From: Chitinophagaceae bacterium
GTDB lineage: Bacteria; Bacteroidota; Bacteroidia; Chitinophagales; Chitinophagaceae
NCBI GenBank assembly: GCA_025360525.1
Contig: JANYCA010000058.1
Coordinates: 20,760 to 84,759 of the forward strand
Direction of reading: 5' to 3'
Length of the DNA stretch: 64,000 bases
Within the stretch, counting starts at the first letter, position 1; each line of letters opens with the position of its first letter. The notes under the pieces are model-generated. The model was not told the origin of the DNA and made no database searches. It was given only the letters and a program-made list of their open reading frames with translations. This document shows positions 46,105 through 54,730 of this stretch, in pieces. The position numbers were made by a program, and so were the translations under genes.

Positions 46105-46360
46105 GTTTAAAATTTATTTTTTGAAGTAATGAGTGCAAAGTAGGTAAAGGAGAGAAAGAACAAACAAACGCCAGATAAGTTTAACAGCTTTTTTACCTTG
46201 TAATTTTTATACAGTTTGTTTATTTGCCATATTACCTAACTAACATGGGCTTATATGCAAGGTTTAGTTTCATGTTGATAAAGTAAAACGACAGTAATAA
46301 ATAGTCAATACTACATCTTATCAATATCATTTTTTGTCAATGGATAACGTGGGTATTTTT

Positions 46361-46656
46361 TCTGCTTTTGTTGCTAAAGTGCATTAAATAACTAATTGCT
46401 AAACCAAACGCCCCGGTTATGTCTTTTTTGACTAACCGGCGAAGCGTTGTAATCTAAGACTGTAATTACTTACCTATAATTTATAAATTATTGTGGGCTG
46501 GTTTCACCAAACTTGTTTACCAATGCTGTGGATAATTTCAACATGATTAATCTTTGCTAAAATCATTTTACCCGGTACCTTCTAATGTTGGTTAAAAGAC
46601 CAACATTGGCATTTGCTGAGTAGGTTGCTTATTTTAAACGCTTACCAACCAGGGCG
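46361..46656 (+). repeat. 295-bp dispersed repeat, copy C (full length)
   Basis: This 296-bp copy has all landmarks. The first hairpin reads CCGGTTA/TAACCGG, a compensatory change against CCGGTTG/CAACCGG in copy A. The perfect palindrome ATAATTTATAAATTAT and the second hairpin (ATGTTGGTTAAAAGACCAACAT) are intact. It shares the variant TTTTACCCGGTACCT with copy E, which points to a subfamily. The flanking bases 46105-46360 and 46657-46755 hold nothing recognisable. Confidence 0.88.
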
Positions 46657-46782
46657 AAAAAACGGTAGCAATTAACAAATCGCTAGTTTGGCAATGCCTC
46701 CATTGAAAGTCTTATCATGCATTAAATTTATTTAATCGCCATTAGTTTTCATTAAGTGACTATTTTCACGAAAAAATTAAAC

Positions 46783-47010
46783 ATGGCAACAACAAAAATT
46801 ACAGTAAACAATAACGGCTCATTAAAAGTGGACGGCGATTTTGAAGTGGTGGACAGAAATGGTGCGGTGTACAATTTACAGGGAAGAACCGTTGTTTCTT
46901 TCTGCCGCTGCGGTCTTTCAAAAAACAAACCTTTTTGCGATGGCGCCCACAATGGCCATTTTGAACATGAAGCCATTGCATTTGATCTTCCTCCAAAGAA
47001 GACAGTGTAA
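46783..47010 (+). CDS. CDGSH-type iron-sulfur protein
   Basis: This 75-residue protein contains the CDGSH iron-sulfur motif CRCGLSKNKPFCDGAH near its middle, which binds one [2Fe-2S] cluster with three Cys and one His. The start MATTKITV at 46783 is preferred over a GTG at 46756. Before the motif is a short beta segment (NNGSLKVDGDFEVVDRNG) typical of the small bacterial CDGSH proteins. The family is thought to take part in redox sensing or cluster transfer; no specific role is evident. It stands alone between repeat copies C and D. Confidence 0.9.
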   Translation: MATTKITVNNNGSLKVDGDFEVVDRNGAVYNLQGRTVVSFCRCGLSKNKPFCDGAHNGHFEHEAIAFDLPPKKTV

Positions 47011-47036
47011 TTGGCATTACCGAATTACCATCCAGA

Positions 47037-47077
47037 CAACGCCCCGGTTCCTGCCAATGCGCCAGGCCGGGGTGTTG
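47037..47077 (+). terminator. Strong GC hairpin after the CDGSH gene
   Basis: CAACGCCCCGG / CCGGGGTGTTG (47037-47047 with 47067-47077, one G-U) encloses CCTG/CAGG. No T-run follows, so it may be a processing or Rho-assisted site rather than an intrinsic terminator. It touches the left end of repeat copy D. Confidence 0.5.
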
Positions 47078-47366
47078 CATATTGTTAGTGTTGATAATTC
47101 AATAACCATTTGCTAAACCAAACGTCCCGGATGTATCTTTTCGAACAACGGGCGAAGAGTTGTAATCTAATACTGTAATTGCTCACTGAAAATTTATAAA
47201 TTATTGTGGCTGCTTTTCCTACCCTTATTTACCAATGCTGTGGATGATTTCAATATGCCTACTCATAGCTAAAACCATGTAGCTCCCTGCCTTCAGATAT
47301 TCGTCAAAAAGACCCACATTGGAGTTTCCTGAGGTTGCTTGTTTTAATGGCTTACCAACAAGGGCA
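47077..47366 (+). repeat. 295-bp dispersed repeat, copy D (full length, diverged)
   Basis: About 290 bp. AATAACCATTTGCTAAACC, AACGTCCCGG, GCGAAGAGTTGTAATC, AATTTATAAATTATTGTGG, TTTACCAATGCTGTGG and CTTACCAACAAGGGC mark it. Both hairpins carry mismatches, and the second reads TTCGTCAAAAAGACCCA, so this copy is older than A, C and H. Confidence 0.8.
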
Positions 47367-47424
47367 AGTGGCTTGCAGGTTGAGGTAGCCTGTGTCTGTT
47401 GCAGTCGGGTTTAGCAGTTAATAA

Positions 47425-50286
47425 CTAACTGAACAAAAACTCAATATCATTCTCAGTCAATGCTTTCACAAAGCCTTCTTCTTCGCCAATCAGCTCTTCT
47501 GCAAGTTTCTTTTTGCGCTGCTGCAATTGCATGATTTTTTCTTCGATGGTGCCCTTGCAAATCATTTTATAAGCAAATACATTCTTCGTTTGTCCAATAC
47601 GGTGGGTGCGATCTATGGCCTGTTGCTGCACGGCAGTATTCCACCAGGGATCAAATAAAAATACATAATCGGCGGCTGTTAAATTCAAGCCGGCATTACC
47701 AGCTTTTAAACTAATCAAAAACACTTTTTCAATGGAATCTTGCTTCTGGAAAGTATTTACCAGTTCCTGTCTTTTGAGAATAGGCGTGCTGCCATCCAAC
47801 CGGCAGAAAGGAATATTGCTTTTCTTAAAACTAATTTCCAGCAAATCCAGCATACCGGTAAATTGAGAGAAAACCAATGCCTTGTGGTTAGGAATGATAT
47901 TCATCAATTCTTCTACGAGTATATCCGTTTTGATAGAGTCGTAGCAGAACAGGTCTTCATCCTTCACCAATTCGCCCGAGTTGCATGCTTGTCTTAGTTT
48001 GAGCATGCCAACAATTACACCCAGTTTGCCAGCGCCAAGGCCTTTTTCTTTAATGTCTAAAAAAATGCTTTTTCTTACTTTCTCCTTAATGGAATCATAA
48101 GCCATCTTTTGATTGTTGCCCATTTCGCACCACAAAGTACTTTCAATTTTTTCGGGTAAATCCTTAGCTACCTGCTCTTTGGTACGGCGTAATATAAACG
48201 GCGCCGTCAGTTTTTGCAGGGCTTTTATCTTTTCTTCATCATGGTCCCTGTCTATGGCATCTGCATATTCCCGTTTAAAAAATTCACGGCTGCCAAACAT
48301 GCCCGGTAGTAAAAAACTCAACTGGGCATACAGGTCAAATGTGTTGTTCATTACCGGTGTACCACTCAATGCAATTCGGGTAACGGCACTTATCTGATTG
48401 ACTGCCCTTGTAATTAGAGCCGATGGGTTTTTTATATTGTGGCTCTCATCAATAACAGCCACACCAAATGGTATGGTAGCAATTTTATCAATGTCTGCAC
48501 GCATAGTGCCATAGGTAGTAATTACCACCTGCTCGGTTCCTTCGCACATGGTTTCAAAATTTCGTTGTGGACCATGGTAAACTGTGGAGGTAAGATGGGG
48601 GGCAAATTTGGTTAACTCCTGCTCCCAATTGTACAATAAACTGGAAGGGCAAATGATGACATGTTTTTGGCCAGGATTTTTTTCAAGCTGGTGCGCCAGG
48701 AAGCAGATTGTTTGCAGCGTTTTACCCAATCCCATATCATCGGCCAAACAGGCGCCTGCACCGGCTTCTGCCAATAGCACCATCCATTCATATCCTTTTT
48801 GCTGGTAATGCCTTAAAGTGGCTTCAATACCCGATGGTACTGCATAAGAGATGATTTCAGGTTGTTGCCATTTTTGCCATTTTTGCCACCATTCGTCCTT
48901 AATGGTTCGTTTTAAAACCTGTTTTTCATCAACCGATTTTTCTTCTGTTAATGCCATCCACCGGGCCACGGATATTTCCTTTTTTGAAATTTTACCATGC
49001 TTAATGATGGTGCCATATTGCTGAATCCATTCGTCGCCCAAAACTCCCAGGCTGCCATCTTTTAGCAGGATGGCCCGTTGCCCTGCCAGCAACATTTTTT
49101 GCAGATCGGTAAGTGCTACTTCCTCTTTACCGAAAAAAAGGCTCAGCTTAACTGTTAGTGTGTTGTCGTCGTTTTCTATTATATCAAGCGTGGTAACAGC
49201 TTTGTGGACAGAGTAGCGGAAATGTTTTAGCATGTCCATGCCTACCACTTGTATATCCTGTTCCAGTAAAAAATGATAGGCATTTAAAAACCATTGTTTT
49301 TTTTGTGCTTCTGCAAAGGAAAGATAATACCAGCCGTTGAGCTGTTTCACAAAATTGGGATGCAGTGCTTCCAGCAATTTTGAGAAGCGCTGTTCCACTG
49401 TTTTATTTCTTTGTACAACATATGCTTCGCCGGCCTTGGTTATTTCATAGGTGTCTCTAAAAGACCCTTCTACTAAAAATCCTTCATACATCCATTGCGG
49501 AGTAAGCACCAGGAAGGAACCGCTTATTTCGCTTAGCATTACCCGGTTGATGGGTAATACATCGATAATATTTTGTTCAAATAAATTGTTGCGGTTTACT
49601 TTATAATCTTCTTCCAATCTTGCTAAAATATGCTGCACCATATCTTGCGGTTGATGTTGAAATTGTTCAGGATTATTTTGATTCAGCCATTCCAGTGTTT
49701 GAAAATCTTTGAAGCTGAGTATAAAATATTCGTTGCCACTATTGAGTAAAAAATGAAAGCGGTTAAAATCATCGATGTCGTATGGAGTGGCATTTAGCAG
49801 TACCTGCGTTCTCAGCTTTAATGCATCGTTTTCTATTACTACCTCAAACTGCAAGTGGGGCTTATAGCTGCTAAAAGTGCAGGGTGCTGTTTTGGCACGC
49901 AATCTGTCCGTCCATAATTTATGAAACCATTTAAAAAGCGCTGCAAAAGGTTTCAGCCTTTCAAACAGGCCGTGCAATTCTCTCAAAAGTGCCAGCTCAT
50001 AAAATTCTTTATAAGCCACACCTGCCCGGCCCGTTTTGTACTTCGACCGGATGCTGCTATTTCTGAGGTCGCTATGCCCCACACTAAAGTGAGCCAGTAT
50101 TTCCTTTACAGCTTTGGGTAATTGGGGATGGGCTTTGTTAATTTCACGGCTCTCCAAATCGACTGTTTCGTACTTCACATTTGCCGCCAATTTGCGGATT
50201 TGCAATGTTTGCACAATGAATATATTTTTTAATAGTTGTTGGGGGGATAACAACAGCCCGGTTTTAGTTTCTACTTTAGTTGCCAT
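47425..50286 (-). CDS. SNF2-family (Swi2/Snf2) DNA-dependent ATPase/helicase
   Basis: This 953-residue protein has a long N-terminal part (about 440 residues) of bacterial SNF2-associated type and a C-terminal SNF2 motor. The motor motifs are clear: Walker A DDMGLGKTLQT, DEAH-like VIDESHNIKN, SALSGTPVMN-like motif III (IALSGTPVMNN), LVFSQFTGMLDLL and motif VI QQQAIDRTHRIGQTKNV. Such proteins act as ATP-driven translocases on duplex DNA; bacterial members include RapA-like and HepA-like proteins and parts of defence systems. No nuclease or methylase partner is adjacent, so a defence role cannot be claimed. It is a single gene between repeat copies D and E. Confidence 0.92.
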   Translation of the reverse strand: MATKVETKTGLLLSPQQLLKNIFIVQTLQIRKLAANVKYETVDLESREINKAHPQLPKAVKEILAHFSVGHSDLRNSSIRSKYKTGRAGVAYKEFYELALLRELHGLFERLKPFAALFKWFHKLWTDRLRAKTAPCTFSSYKPHLQFEVVIENDALKLRTQVLLNATPYDIDDFNRFHFLLNSGNEYFILSFKDFQTLEWLNQNNPEQFQHQPQDMVQHILARLEEDYKVNRNNLFEQNIIDVLPINRVMLSEISGSFLVLTPQWMYEGFLVEGSFRDTYEITKAGEAYVVQRNKTVEQRFSKLLEALHPNFVKQLNGWYYLSFAEAQKKQWFLNAYHFLLEQDIQVVGMDMLKHFRYSVHKAVTTLDIIENDDNTLTVKLSLFFGKEEVALTDLQKMLLAGQRAILLKDGSLGVLGDEWIQQYGTIIKHGKISKKEISVARWMALTEEKSVDEKQVLKRTIKDEWWQKWQKWQQPEIISYAVPSGIEATLRHYQQKGYEWMVLLAEAGAGACLADDMGLGKTLQTICFLAHQLEKNPGQKHVIICPSSLLYNWEQELTKFAPHLTSTVYHGPQRNFETMCEGTEQVVITTYGTMRADIDKIATIPFGVAVIDESHNIKNPSALITRAVNQISAVTRIALSGTPVMNNTFDLYAQLSFLLPGMFGSREFFKREYADAIDRDHDEEKIKALQKLTAPFILRRTKEQVAKDLPEKIESTLWCEMGNNQKMAYDSIKEKVRKSIFLDIKEKGLGAGKLGVIVGMLKLRQACNSGELVKDEDLFCYDSIKTDILVEELMNIIPNHKALVFSQFTGMLDLLEISFKKSNIPFCRLDGSTPILKRQELVNTFQKQDSIEKVFLISLKAGNAGLNLTAADYVFLFDPWWNTAVQQQAIDRTHRIGQTKNVFAYKMICKGTIEEKIMQLQQRKKKLAEELIGEEEGFVKALTENDIEFLFS

Positions 50287-50472
50287 GTTACATTTTCTTC
50301 GGCAGCAAACTTAATTGATAAACTAATATTACCATTTGGTGTGGAAAAGTTTATGACCGAGTTGGTAAACCGGTCCACTGCCGTGTTTCGTATCCCCGAA
50401 CCACACGCCAAATTCGTGATTCCACGGCTAAAATTGGGTTCGTTGGAGTTTATGTTTTGCTTTATTGCTTAG

Positions 50473-50671
50473 TTTTTCTTTTGGGTATTGTGAATAAATA
50501 ACTATTTGCGAAACCAAACGCCCAAGCTATGTCTTTTCGACCAACCAGCGAAGCGTTATAATCTTTATAATTTATAAATTATTGTGAGGTGGTTTCACCA
50601 AACCTGTTTGCTAATGCCGTGGATGATTTCAGCATGCTTATTCTTTGCTAAAACGGTTTTACCCGGTACCT
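50473..50671 (+). repeat. 295-bp dispersed repeat, copy E (right third missing)
   Basis: Landmarks run from AATAACTATTTGCGAAACCAAACGC through GCGAAGCGTTATAATC, ATAATTTATAAATTATTG, GGTGGTTTCACCAAACC and TTTTACCCGGTACCT, then stop. It lacks about 17 bases of the middle and the whole second hairpin and right end. The CCCGGTACCT variant groups it with copy C. The bases from here to 50885 contain only a small CCGGT/ACCGG hairpin. Confidence 0.78.
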
Positions 50672-50885
50672 GAGTCAGCAATATATAATTATAAAAAACT
50701 GATGTAATAAATAAGAAAAGATTACCCGATACACCCACCGCTGTACGAAATTTGCAGCCCGGTATTAAAAACACCGGTGTCTGCTCTGAAATAGGATTCA
50801 GGTATACCTATTAGAAATTTAAAAGAGACTTTGTAGCATCCGCTTACAAGCGGAAAGTCTACTTATAGAATTGTGCTTTTCAAAT

Positions 50886-51068
50886 TTATTCTCGTCGTAA
50901 AAAAAAAGTTATGTAAAAGGCAAAAAAATATAGAATTATTTTTCTAACGGGTGCAGCATAAACCCATTTGTTAATCATAGTTCGGCTTACGCCATACTTC
51001 TTTGCCAGTTCCCGGTAGCCCACACCTTGCATTAAGTACTCCGTAATGGCTTGCTTTTTAATGTCCAT
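50886..51068 (-). pseudogene. Transposase helix-turn-helix fragment (IS3-like OrfA start)
   Basis: The first 36 residues, MDIKKQAITEYLMQGVGYRE followed by LAKKYGVSRTMINKWV, form the helix-turn-helix that begins many IS3-family OrfA transposases. After it the frame runs 24 residues into sequence with no transposase character (KIILYFFAFYITFF). No OrfB, second IS end or target duplication is seen, so this is a remnant of an insertion sequence. It sits beside the broken repeat copy E. Confidence 0.65.
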
Positions 51069-51124
51069 TTTAGTTGTTTTTTAGGCAACCTATTTCAGGA
51101 CAAGACAGAACGAATTGAATTCCT

Positions 51125-52075
51125 TTAGGTTGATTTTGGCTTGAGAAATCCGTTAACCTCCAACCAGTACATGAATGCATCAAACCAACGATTACTCGTT
51201 TTGTTAGGATTTCCAAGCCCGAATCCGTGGCCGCCGTTCTGGTAGAGATGAAACTCTACAGGTATGCCCGCTTTGTACCAAGAATCAATCACACCGAACT
51301 GGCCGCGGAAAAGGAAATCGTCGGATGCTATAACATTGAACATAGGAGGAGCATTCTTCGGCACTTCTACTGGGCCCATTCCCCCATAAATCGGACCTAT
51401 GAAAGCCAGCTTCATTGTTTTCGAGTGAAGTGTTGAATGCATAGTAAGACCAGCGCCGGCCGAAAAGCCAATCATGCCTATTCTGATAGTATCGACACCC
51501 CATTCTTTGGCACGTTTCAGAATCATGGCATAAGCAGCCTCGGCGTCCGCAAGTTGGTTAGACAAATCTATCTGCGGAGGAGGTGATGGCGTTGCAGTTT
51601 TCGAAGTGTGGGATTTAGCAGAAGTAGTTGTGCGGGGGCGGTTCATCCATGCACTAAAGCTATCGAGTGATTCTGCGGTTGGGTGAAGCCGGTACTTAAG
51701 TACAAAGGCTGCAATTCCTTTATCTGCAAGCGCCTGAGCGACTTCCCATCCTTCGTTACCCATCGAAAGCCACAGAAAACCGCCACCCGGAGCCACGATT
51801 ACGGCTGCGCCATTTGCAGTACCTGGTTTAGGAAGAAAGGGGGTAATTGTTGCTTTGGTAATGTTACGTGCCATTGGATCACCCCATTGGCGGAACCAGG
51901 TCTCCGATGCTGGCTGATTTTCGACACCTCCGGTGCCGAGGAATATTGCATTCGGTTCGGCAGGGGCTTTTAATGGATATATCATTCCATCCTGGGCCAC
52001 TCCTGATTTAAATAATATCAGTAAAAAAATTACTAAAGTCGACCATTTGGCGAAGTTTCTGCAAATACAAATCAT
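51125..52075 (-). CDS. Exported alpha/beta-hydrolase (acetylesterase-like)
   Basis: This 316-residue protein has a signal peptide (STLVIFLLILFKSGVAQ) and an alpha/beta hydrolase of the BD-FAE/acetyl-xylan-esterase-like group. The oxyanion region is VIVAPGGGFLWLSMGNEGW, the nucleophile elbow is MIGFSAGAGLTMH, and the catalytic Asp and His are in VIASDDFLF and GGHGFGLG. A Ser/Thr/Pro-rich insert (RPRTTTSAKSHTSKTATPS) breaks the core between the first and second motifs, which is not usual. It probably deacetylates carbohydrates outside the inner membrane; substrate unknown. Confidence 0.85.
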   Translation of the reverse strand: MICICRNFAKWSTLVIFLLILFKSGVAQDGMIYPLKAPAEPNAIFLGTGGVENQPASETWFRQWGDPMARNITKATITPFLPKPGTANGAAVIVAPGGGFLWLSMGNEGWEVAQALADKGIAAFVLKYRLHPTAESLDSFSAWMNRPRTTTSAKSHTSKTATPSPPPQIDLSNQLADAEAAYAMILKRAKEWGVDTIRIGMIGFSAGAGLTMHSTLHSKTMKLAFIGPIYGGMGPVEVPKNAPPMFNVIASDDFLFRGQFGVIDSWYKAGIPVEFHLYQNGGHGFGLGNPNKTSNRWFDAFMYWLEVNGFLKPKST

Positions 52076-52158
52076 ATAGATTATGTTTAATTCGATTTAT
52101 GAAGATTTAAGTCTCAAATATTGCCGCTAACGGCCAGGGCTTGCTTCAGGGCGGGCAT

Positions 52159-52323
52159 TCATTGCTCGTTCTGCCAGGAACCGCTGATGATTAAAGATAT
52201 AAATGTAAAAGTTAACAAACAAAAGATCAACGATGCTGCCCAGCTGTTGCCCTGTGGTAAACCCAACTCAAGTAATTTTTTACTGATGCCCGTCTTATCT
52301 ATCAACATCTTCATCTCCTTCAT
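52159..52323 (-). CDS. Possible small membrane protein (54 aa)
   Basis: A frame from ATG 52323 reads MKEMKMLIDKTGISKKLLEL, then a hydrophobic stretch SLIFCLLTFTFISLIISGSW and a short tail. Charged helix plus one membrane segment is a reasonable small-protein layout and an AAGGAG-like purine run overlaps the start. It lies upstream of the esterase in the same direction. No family is recognised, and evidence is limited to composition. Confidence 0.35.
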   Translation of the reverse strand: MKEMKMLIDKTGISKKLLELGLPQGNSWAASLIFCLLTFTFISLIISGSWQNEQ

Positions 52324-52449
52324 ACCGTCTCAGGGCGTTACCATATTATCGCTGCATTCGTGCTGCATACTCATAATCAGATTTAAGACAGACTGGCATA
52401 AAATTGTCTACTGCAAAATATGGGTTAAATACGTTTTCGTTTTTTAAAT

Positions 52450-52678
52450 TCGACCAACCGGCGAGGCGTTTTAATTTAATACTGTTATTACTTACTTAAA
52501 AAATTATAAATTATTGTGGATGGTTTCACTAAACTTGTTTACCAATGCCGTAGATAATTTCAACATGTTTATTCTTTGCTATAACCGTTTTGCTCCGTGA
52601 CTTCGGTTGTTGGTCAAAAACCAATATCGGCGTTTGCAGGGTAGGGTGCTTATTTTAACCGCCTGCCAACGAGGGCGG
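52450..52678 (+). repeat. 295-bp dispersed repeat, copy F (left end missing)
   Basis: The copy begins inside the first hairpin loop (CGACCAACCGGCGAGGCG) and continues through AAATTATAAATTATTGTGG, TTTACCAATGCC, TTTTGCTCCGTGACTTCGG, GTTGGTCAAAAACCAA and CCAACGAGGGCGG. The left strand of the first hairpin is gone. The bases from 52679 to 53124 hold no recognised element. Confidence 0.8.
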
Positions 52679-53124
52679 AAAGCAGAAAACCCAATAGAGG
52701 CAAAAAATCATATTTTGTTGTAGTTCAATTTTTAATAGATTTTTTAAATAATAGCTGAAGCTACAATACGCAACTCTGTATTTGCAAATTAAAAACAACA
52801 TTCATCTTTTTATTTATAATTGAGTAATTAAATAACCATTTTTACTTATCATGCTTAGATACTTTGGACAGCAGGGCACACACTTTGTACGCAAAAGCTA
52901 AGTGGCACAATATGTGAGGCAATATCGTGGTAGCTGCTAAAGCGGTGCATGTCTTAATTGTTTATAGTAAAATGCTGCCTGGTAGAGATTTTTATTAACT
53001 ACAGGCAACACAATAAGCTATCACCAGTCAATACATTTCAAGACTAAACGCAGCTACACAGATGTATTTTATAAACCGGCCAATACCAGTTAAAGTAATG
53101 CTGGCAAGGCACAAAATTTTTTGC

Positions 53125-53490
53125 ATGAAAAAATTAATAATTATTGCATTAGCCTGCTTTGCGGGCACCAGCCTAATGGCACAAAAAGAGAATGAAAAAA
53201 ATGAATCGAAGAAGACAGAGAGAATGGAACACAAAATGTCAATGAAAAAAGATTGTGTAATGATGAAAGAAGGCAAAATGATGGTTATGAAAGATGGCAA
53301 AACAATGGCCATGACCAGCGATATGACCATGAGTAATGGCGCCATCGTAATGGCAGATGGTTCAGTAAAAATGAAAGATGGCACAACCAAGATGATCAAA
53401 AATGGCGACTGCATGTATATGGATGGCAAAATGAAGATGGGCCATACAACAAAACACAAGAGAATGAAGCATCACACTAAAACAAAGTAG
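53125..53490 (+). CDS. Exported Met- and Lys-rich DUF6799 protein
   Basis: This 121-residue protein starts with a signal peptide (LIIIALACFAGTSLMAQ) at 53125; an upstream frame to 53062 is open but non-coding in character. The mature part has a DUF6799-like repeat: KMMVMKDGKTMAMTSDMTMS, NGAIVMADGSVKMKDGTTKM and NGDCMYMDGKMKMG. Each turn carries an MxDG motif and about one residue in five is Met, with His/Lys at the end. The clustering of Met, His and Cys suggests a soft-metal (for example copper) binding protein, but the family has no proven role. Repeat copies F and G flank it. Confidence 0.75.
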   Translation: MKKLIIIALACFAGTSLMAQKENEKNESKKTERMEHKMSMKKDCVMMKEGKMMVMKDGKTMAMTSDMTMSNGAIVMADGSVKMKDGTTKMIKNGDCMYMDGKMKMGHTTKHKRMKHHTKTK

Positions 53491-53526
53491 AAAATTATAA
53501 AAATAGTAAATTATATCGAAGTCTCA

Positions 53527-53554
53527 TTAAAGCCACTTTTTTAAGTGGCTTTAA
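53527..53554 (+). terminator. Terminator-like hairpin after the DUF6799 gene
   Basis: TAAAGCCACTT / AAGTGGCTTTA (53528-53538 with 53543-53553) forms an 11-bp stem with a TTTT loop. The T-tail is weak (TTAATATATGG). Confidence 0.65.
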
Positions 53555-53616
53555 TATATGGCATGTTTAAAAGAAATTGCCGGGGTCTGCAAATTAAACT
53601 GTGTCAAAAAGTACTT

Positions 53617-53991
53617 TCTGCCTTTGTTGCCCTTGTGAGTTTAATAACTATTTGCTAATTCAAACGCCCCGGTTGTGTCTTCTCGACCAACTGGCGAAGC
53701 GATGTAATCTAACGCTGTAATTGCTTTCTTATAATTTATAAATTACTGTGTGCTGATTTCAACATGCTTTTTTATAACTAAAACCTTTTTGCTCCGTGCC
53801 TTCGGATGTTGGTCAAAACAGGCTGACCGAGAATTAAAAGAAAGCTTTGAGAATCGTGTAAACGGCTGTAAGTCTCCGTCACCCTAGCCGAGAGTTTTAA
53901 TAAATGCTCGAATACTTGGTCAGCCTGAAAAGACCAACATCGGCGTTTGCTGAGTTGTTTGGTTATTTTAAACACCTAACAACAAGGGCGA
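53617..53991 (+). repeat. 295-bp dispersed repeat, copy G, carrying a 109-bp insertion
   Basis: Both ends are present (TCTGCCTTTGTTG at left, ACAACAAGGGCGA at right). The first hairpin is CCGGTTG/CAACTGG, with one G-U pair keeping it paired. About 33 bases around TTTCACCAAACTTG are deleted from the middle. The second hairpin is split at its AAAA loop by a 109-bp element (53819-53927) flanked by duplicated AAAA. Without insertion and deletion this copy would be about 295 bp, like the others. Confidence 0.85.
53819..53927. mobile_element. 109-bp MITE-like insertion with 10-bp perfect inverted ends
   Basis: The element begins CAGGCTGACC (53819-53828) and ends GGTCAGCCTG (53918-53927), a perfect 10-bp inverted repeat. 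AAAA at 53815-53818 and again at 53928-53931 looks like a 4-bp target duplication, since uninterrupted repeat copies have only one AAAA at this place. No ORF is inside. It has the form of a non-autonomous transposable element; no matching transposase is in the window. Confidence 0.8.
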
Positions 53992-54176
53992 ATCCAACTC
54001 TTTTGATTTCTTTAACAAAGTGCTTTGTAAGGCAAGCGATGTGTTTTCGTATTTATACTTGTGAACATCCTGGTAACAAAAACCGCAGCTGCTTGTATTT
54101 GATAAGGTAGCAGTAAAGTTGAATTAGCAGGAACGTTCACCACACAGCTTTCTTTTTTAATTTTTAAAAACATTTT

Positions 54177-54719
54177 ATGCGGAACTACTTTTCTTTTATC
54201 ATGGCCATTATGTTTGTACTGTATTGTGGCTGCGGAACAGCACAAACAAAAAACAACAAATTCCCCAACCCGCCTGTTGCAAACACCAAAACTATCTTTC
54301 CTGTTAAGATGACTGATGAACGGTGGAAAGCCAGCCTAACGCCAAAACAATTTTACATTTTAAGGCAGGAAGGAACAGAACGGGCCGGCAGCGGTAAGTA
54401 CGATCATTTTTATGAGAAGGGAACCTATTATTCTGCTGCTACTTTGCAGCCATTGTTCAGTTCGGAAGCTAAGTTTAATTCCGGTACGGGATGGCCAAGT
54501 TTTTACGCCCCCATTACGCCGGATGCGGTAATGCTGTTAAAAGACAATAGTGGCGGGTATGAGCGTATTGCCGTTGTGGACAGCAAAAGCGGCTCTCACC
54601 TTGGTCATGTGTTTGATGATGGCCCAAAGCCTACCGGCAAACGCTACTGCATGAATTCTGACGCACTCATATTTGTACCAGAAGGTGGCAAACCACCAAT
54701 AAATTCTAAACAACAATAA
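54177..54719 (+). CDS. msrB: Exported peptide-methionine (R)-S-oxide reductase
   Basis: This 180-residue MsrB reduces methionine-R-sulfoxide in proteins. The catalytic Cys158 is in RYCMNSDALIF, and the blocks FNSGTGWPSFY, SHLGHVFDDGP and PLFSSEAKF are those of MsrB. The two CxxC pairs that bind structural zinc in many MsrBs are absent (YYSAATLQPLF and VDSKSGSHLG), so it is the zinc-free form. It has a leader with a lipobox-like region (MFVLYCGCGTAQ), so it probably acts in the periplasm or at the membrane. It is first in the run msrB-msrA-DUF1223-cytochrome b-Mo-oxidoreductase and 11 bases before msrA. Confidence 0.94.
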   Translation: MRNYFSFIMAIMFVLYCGCGTAQTKNNKFPNPPVANTKTIFPVKMTDERWKASLTPKQFYILRQEGTERAGSGKYDHFYEKGTYYSAATLQPLFSSEAKFNSGTGWPSFYAPITPDAVMLLKDNSGGYERIAVVDSKSGSHLGHVFDDGPKPTGKRYCMNSDALIFVPEGGKPPINSKQQ

Positions 54720-54730
54720 ACATATATTTT

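Noticed and set aside
47425..50286. SNF2 helicase as part of a phage-defence system
   Set aside because: No methylase, nuclease, phospholipase or other defence partner lies next to it; the single gene does not support the claim.
52121..52447. 108-residue plus-strand ORF
   Set aside because: It is antisense to the better 54-residue frame, has low-quality composition and no signal or domain.
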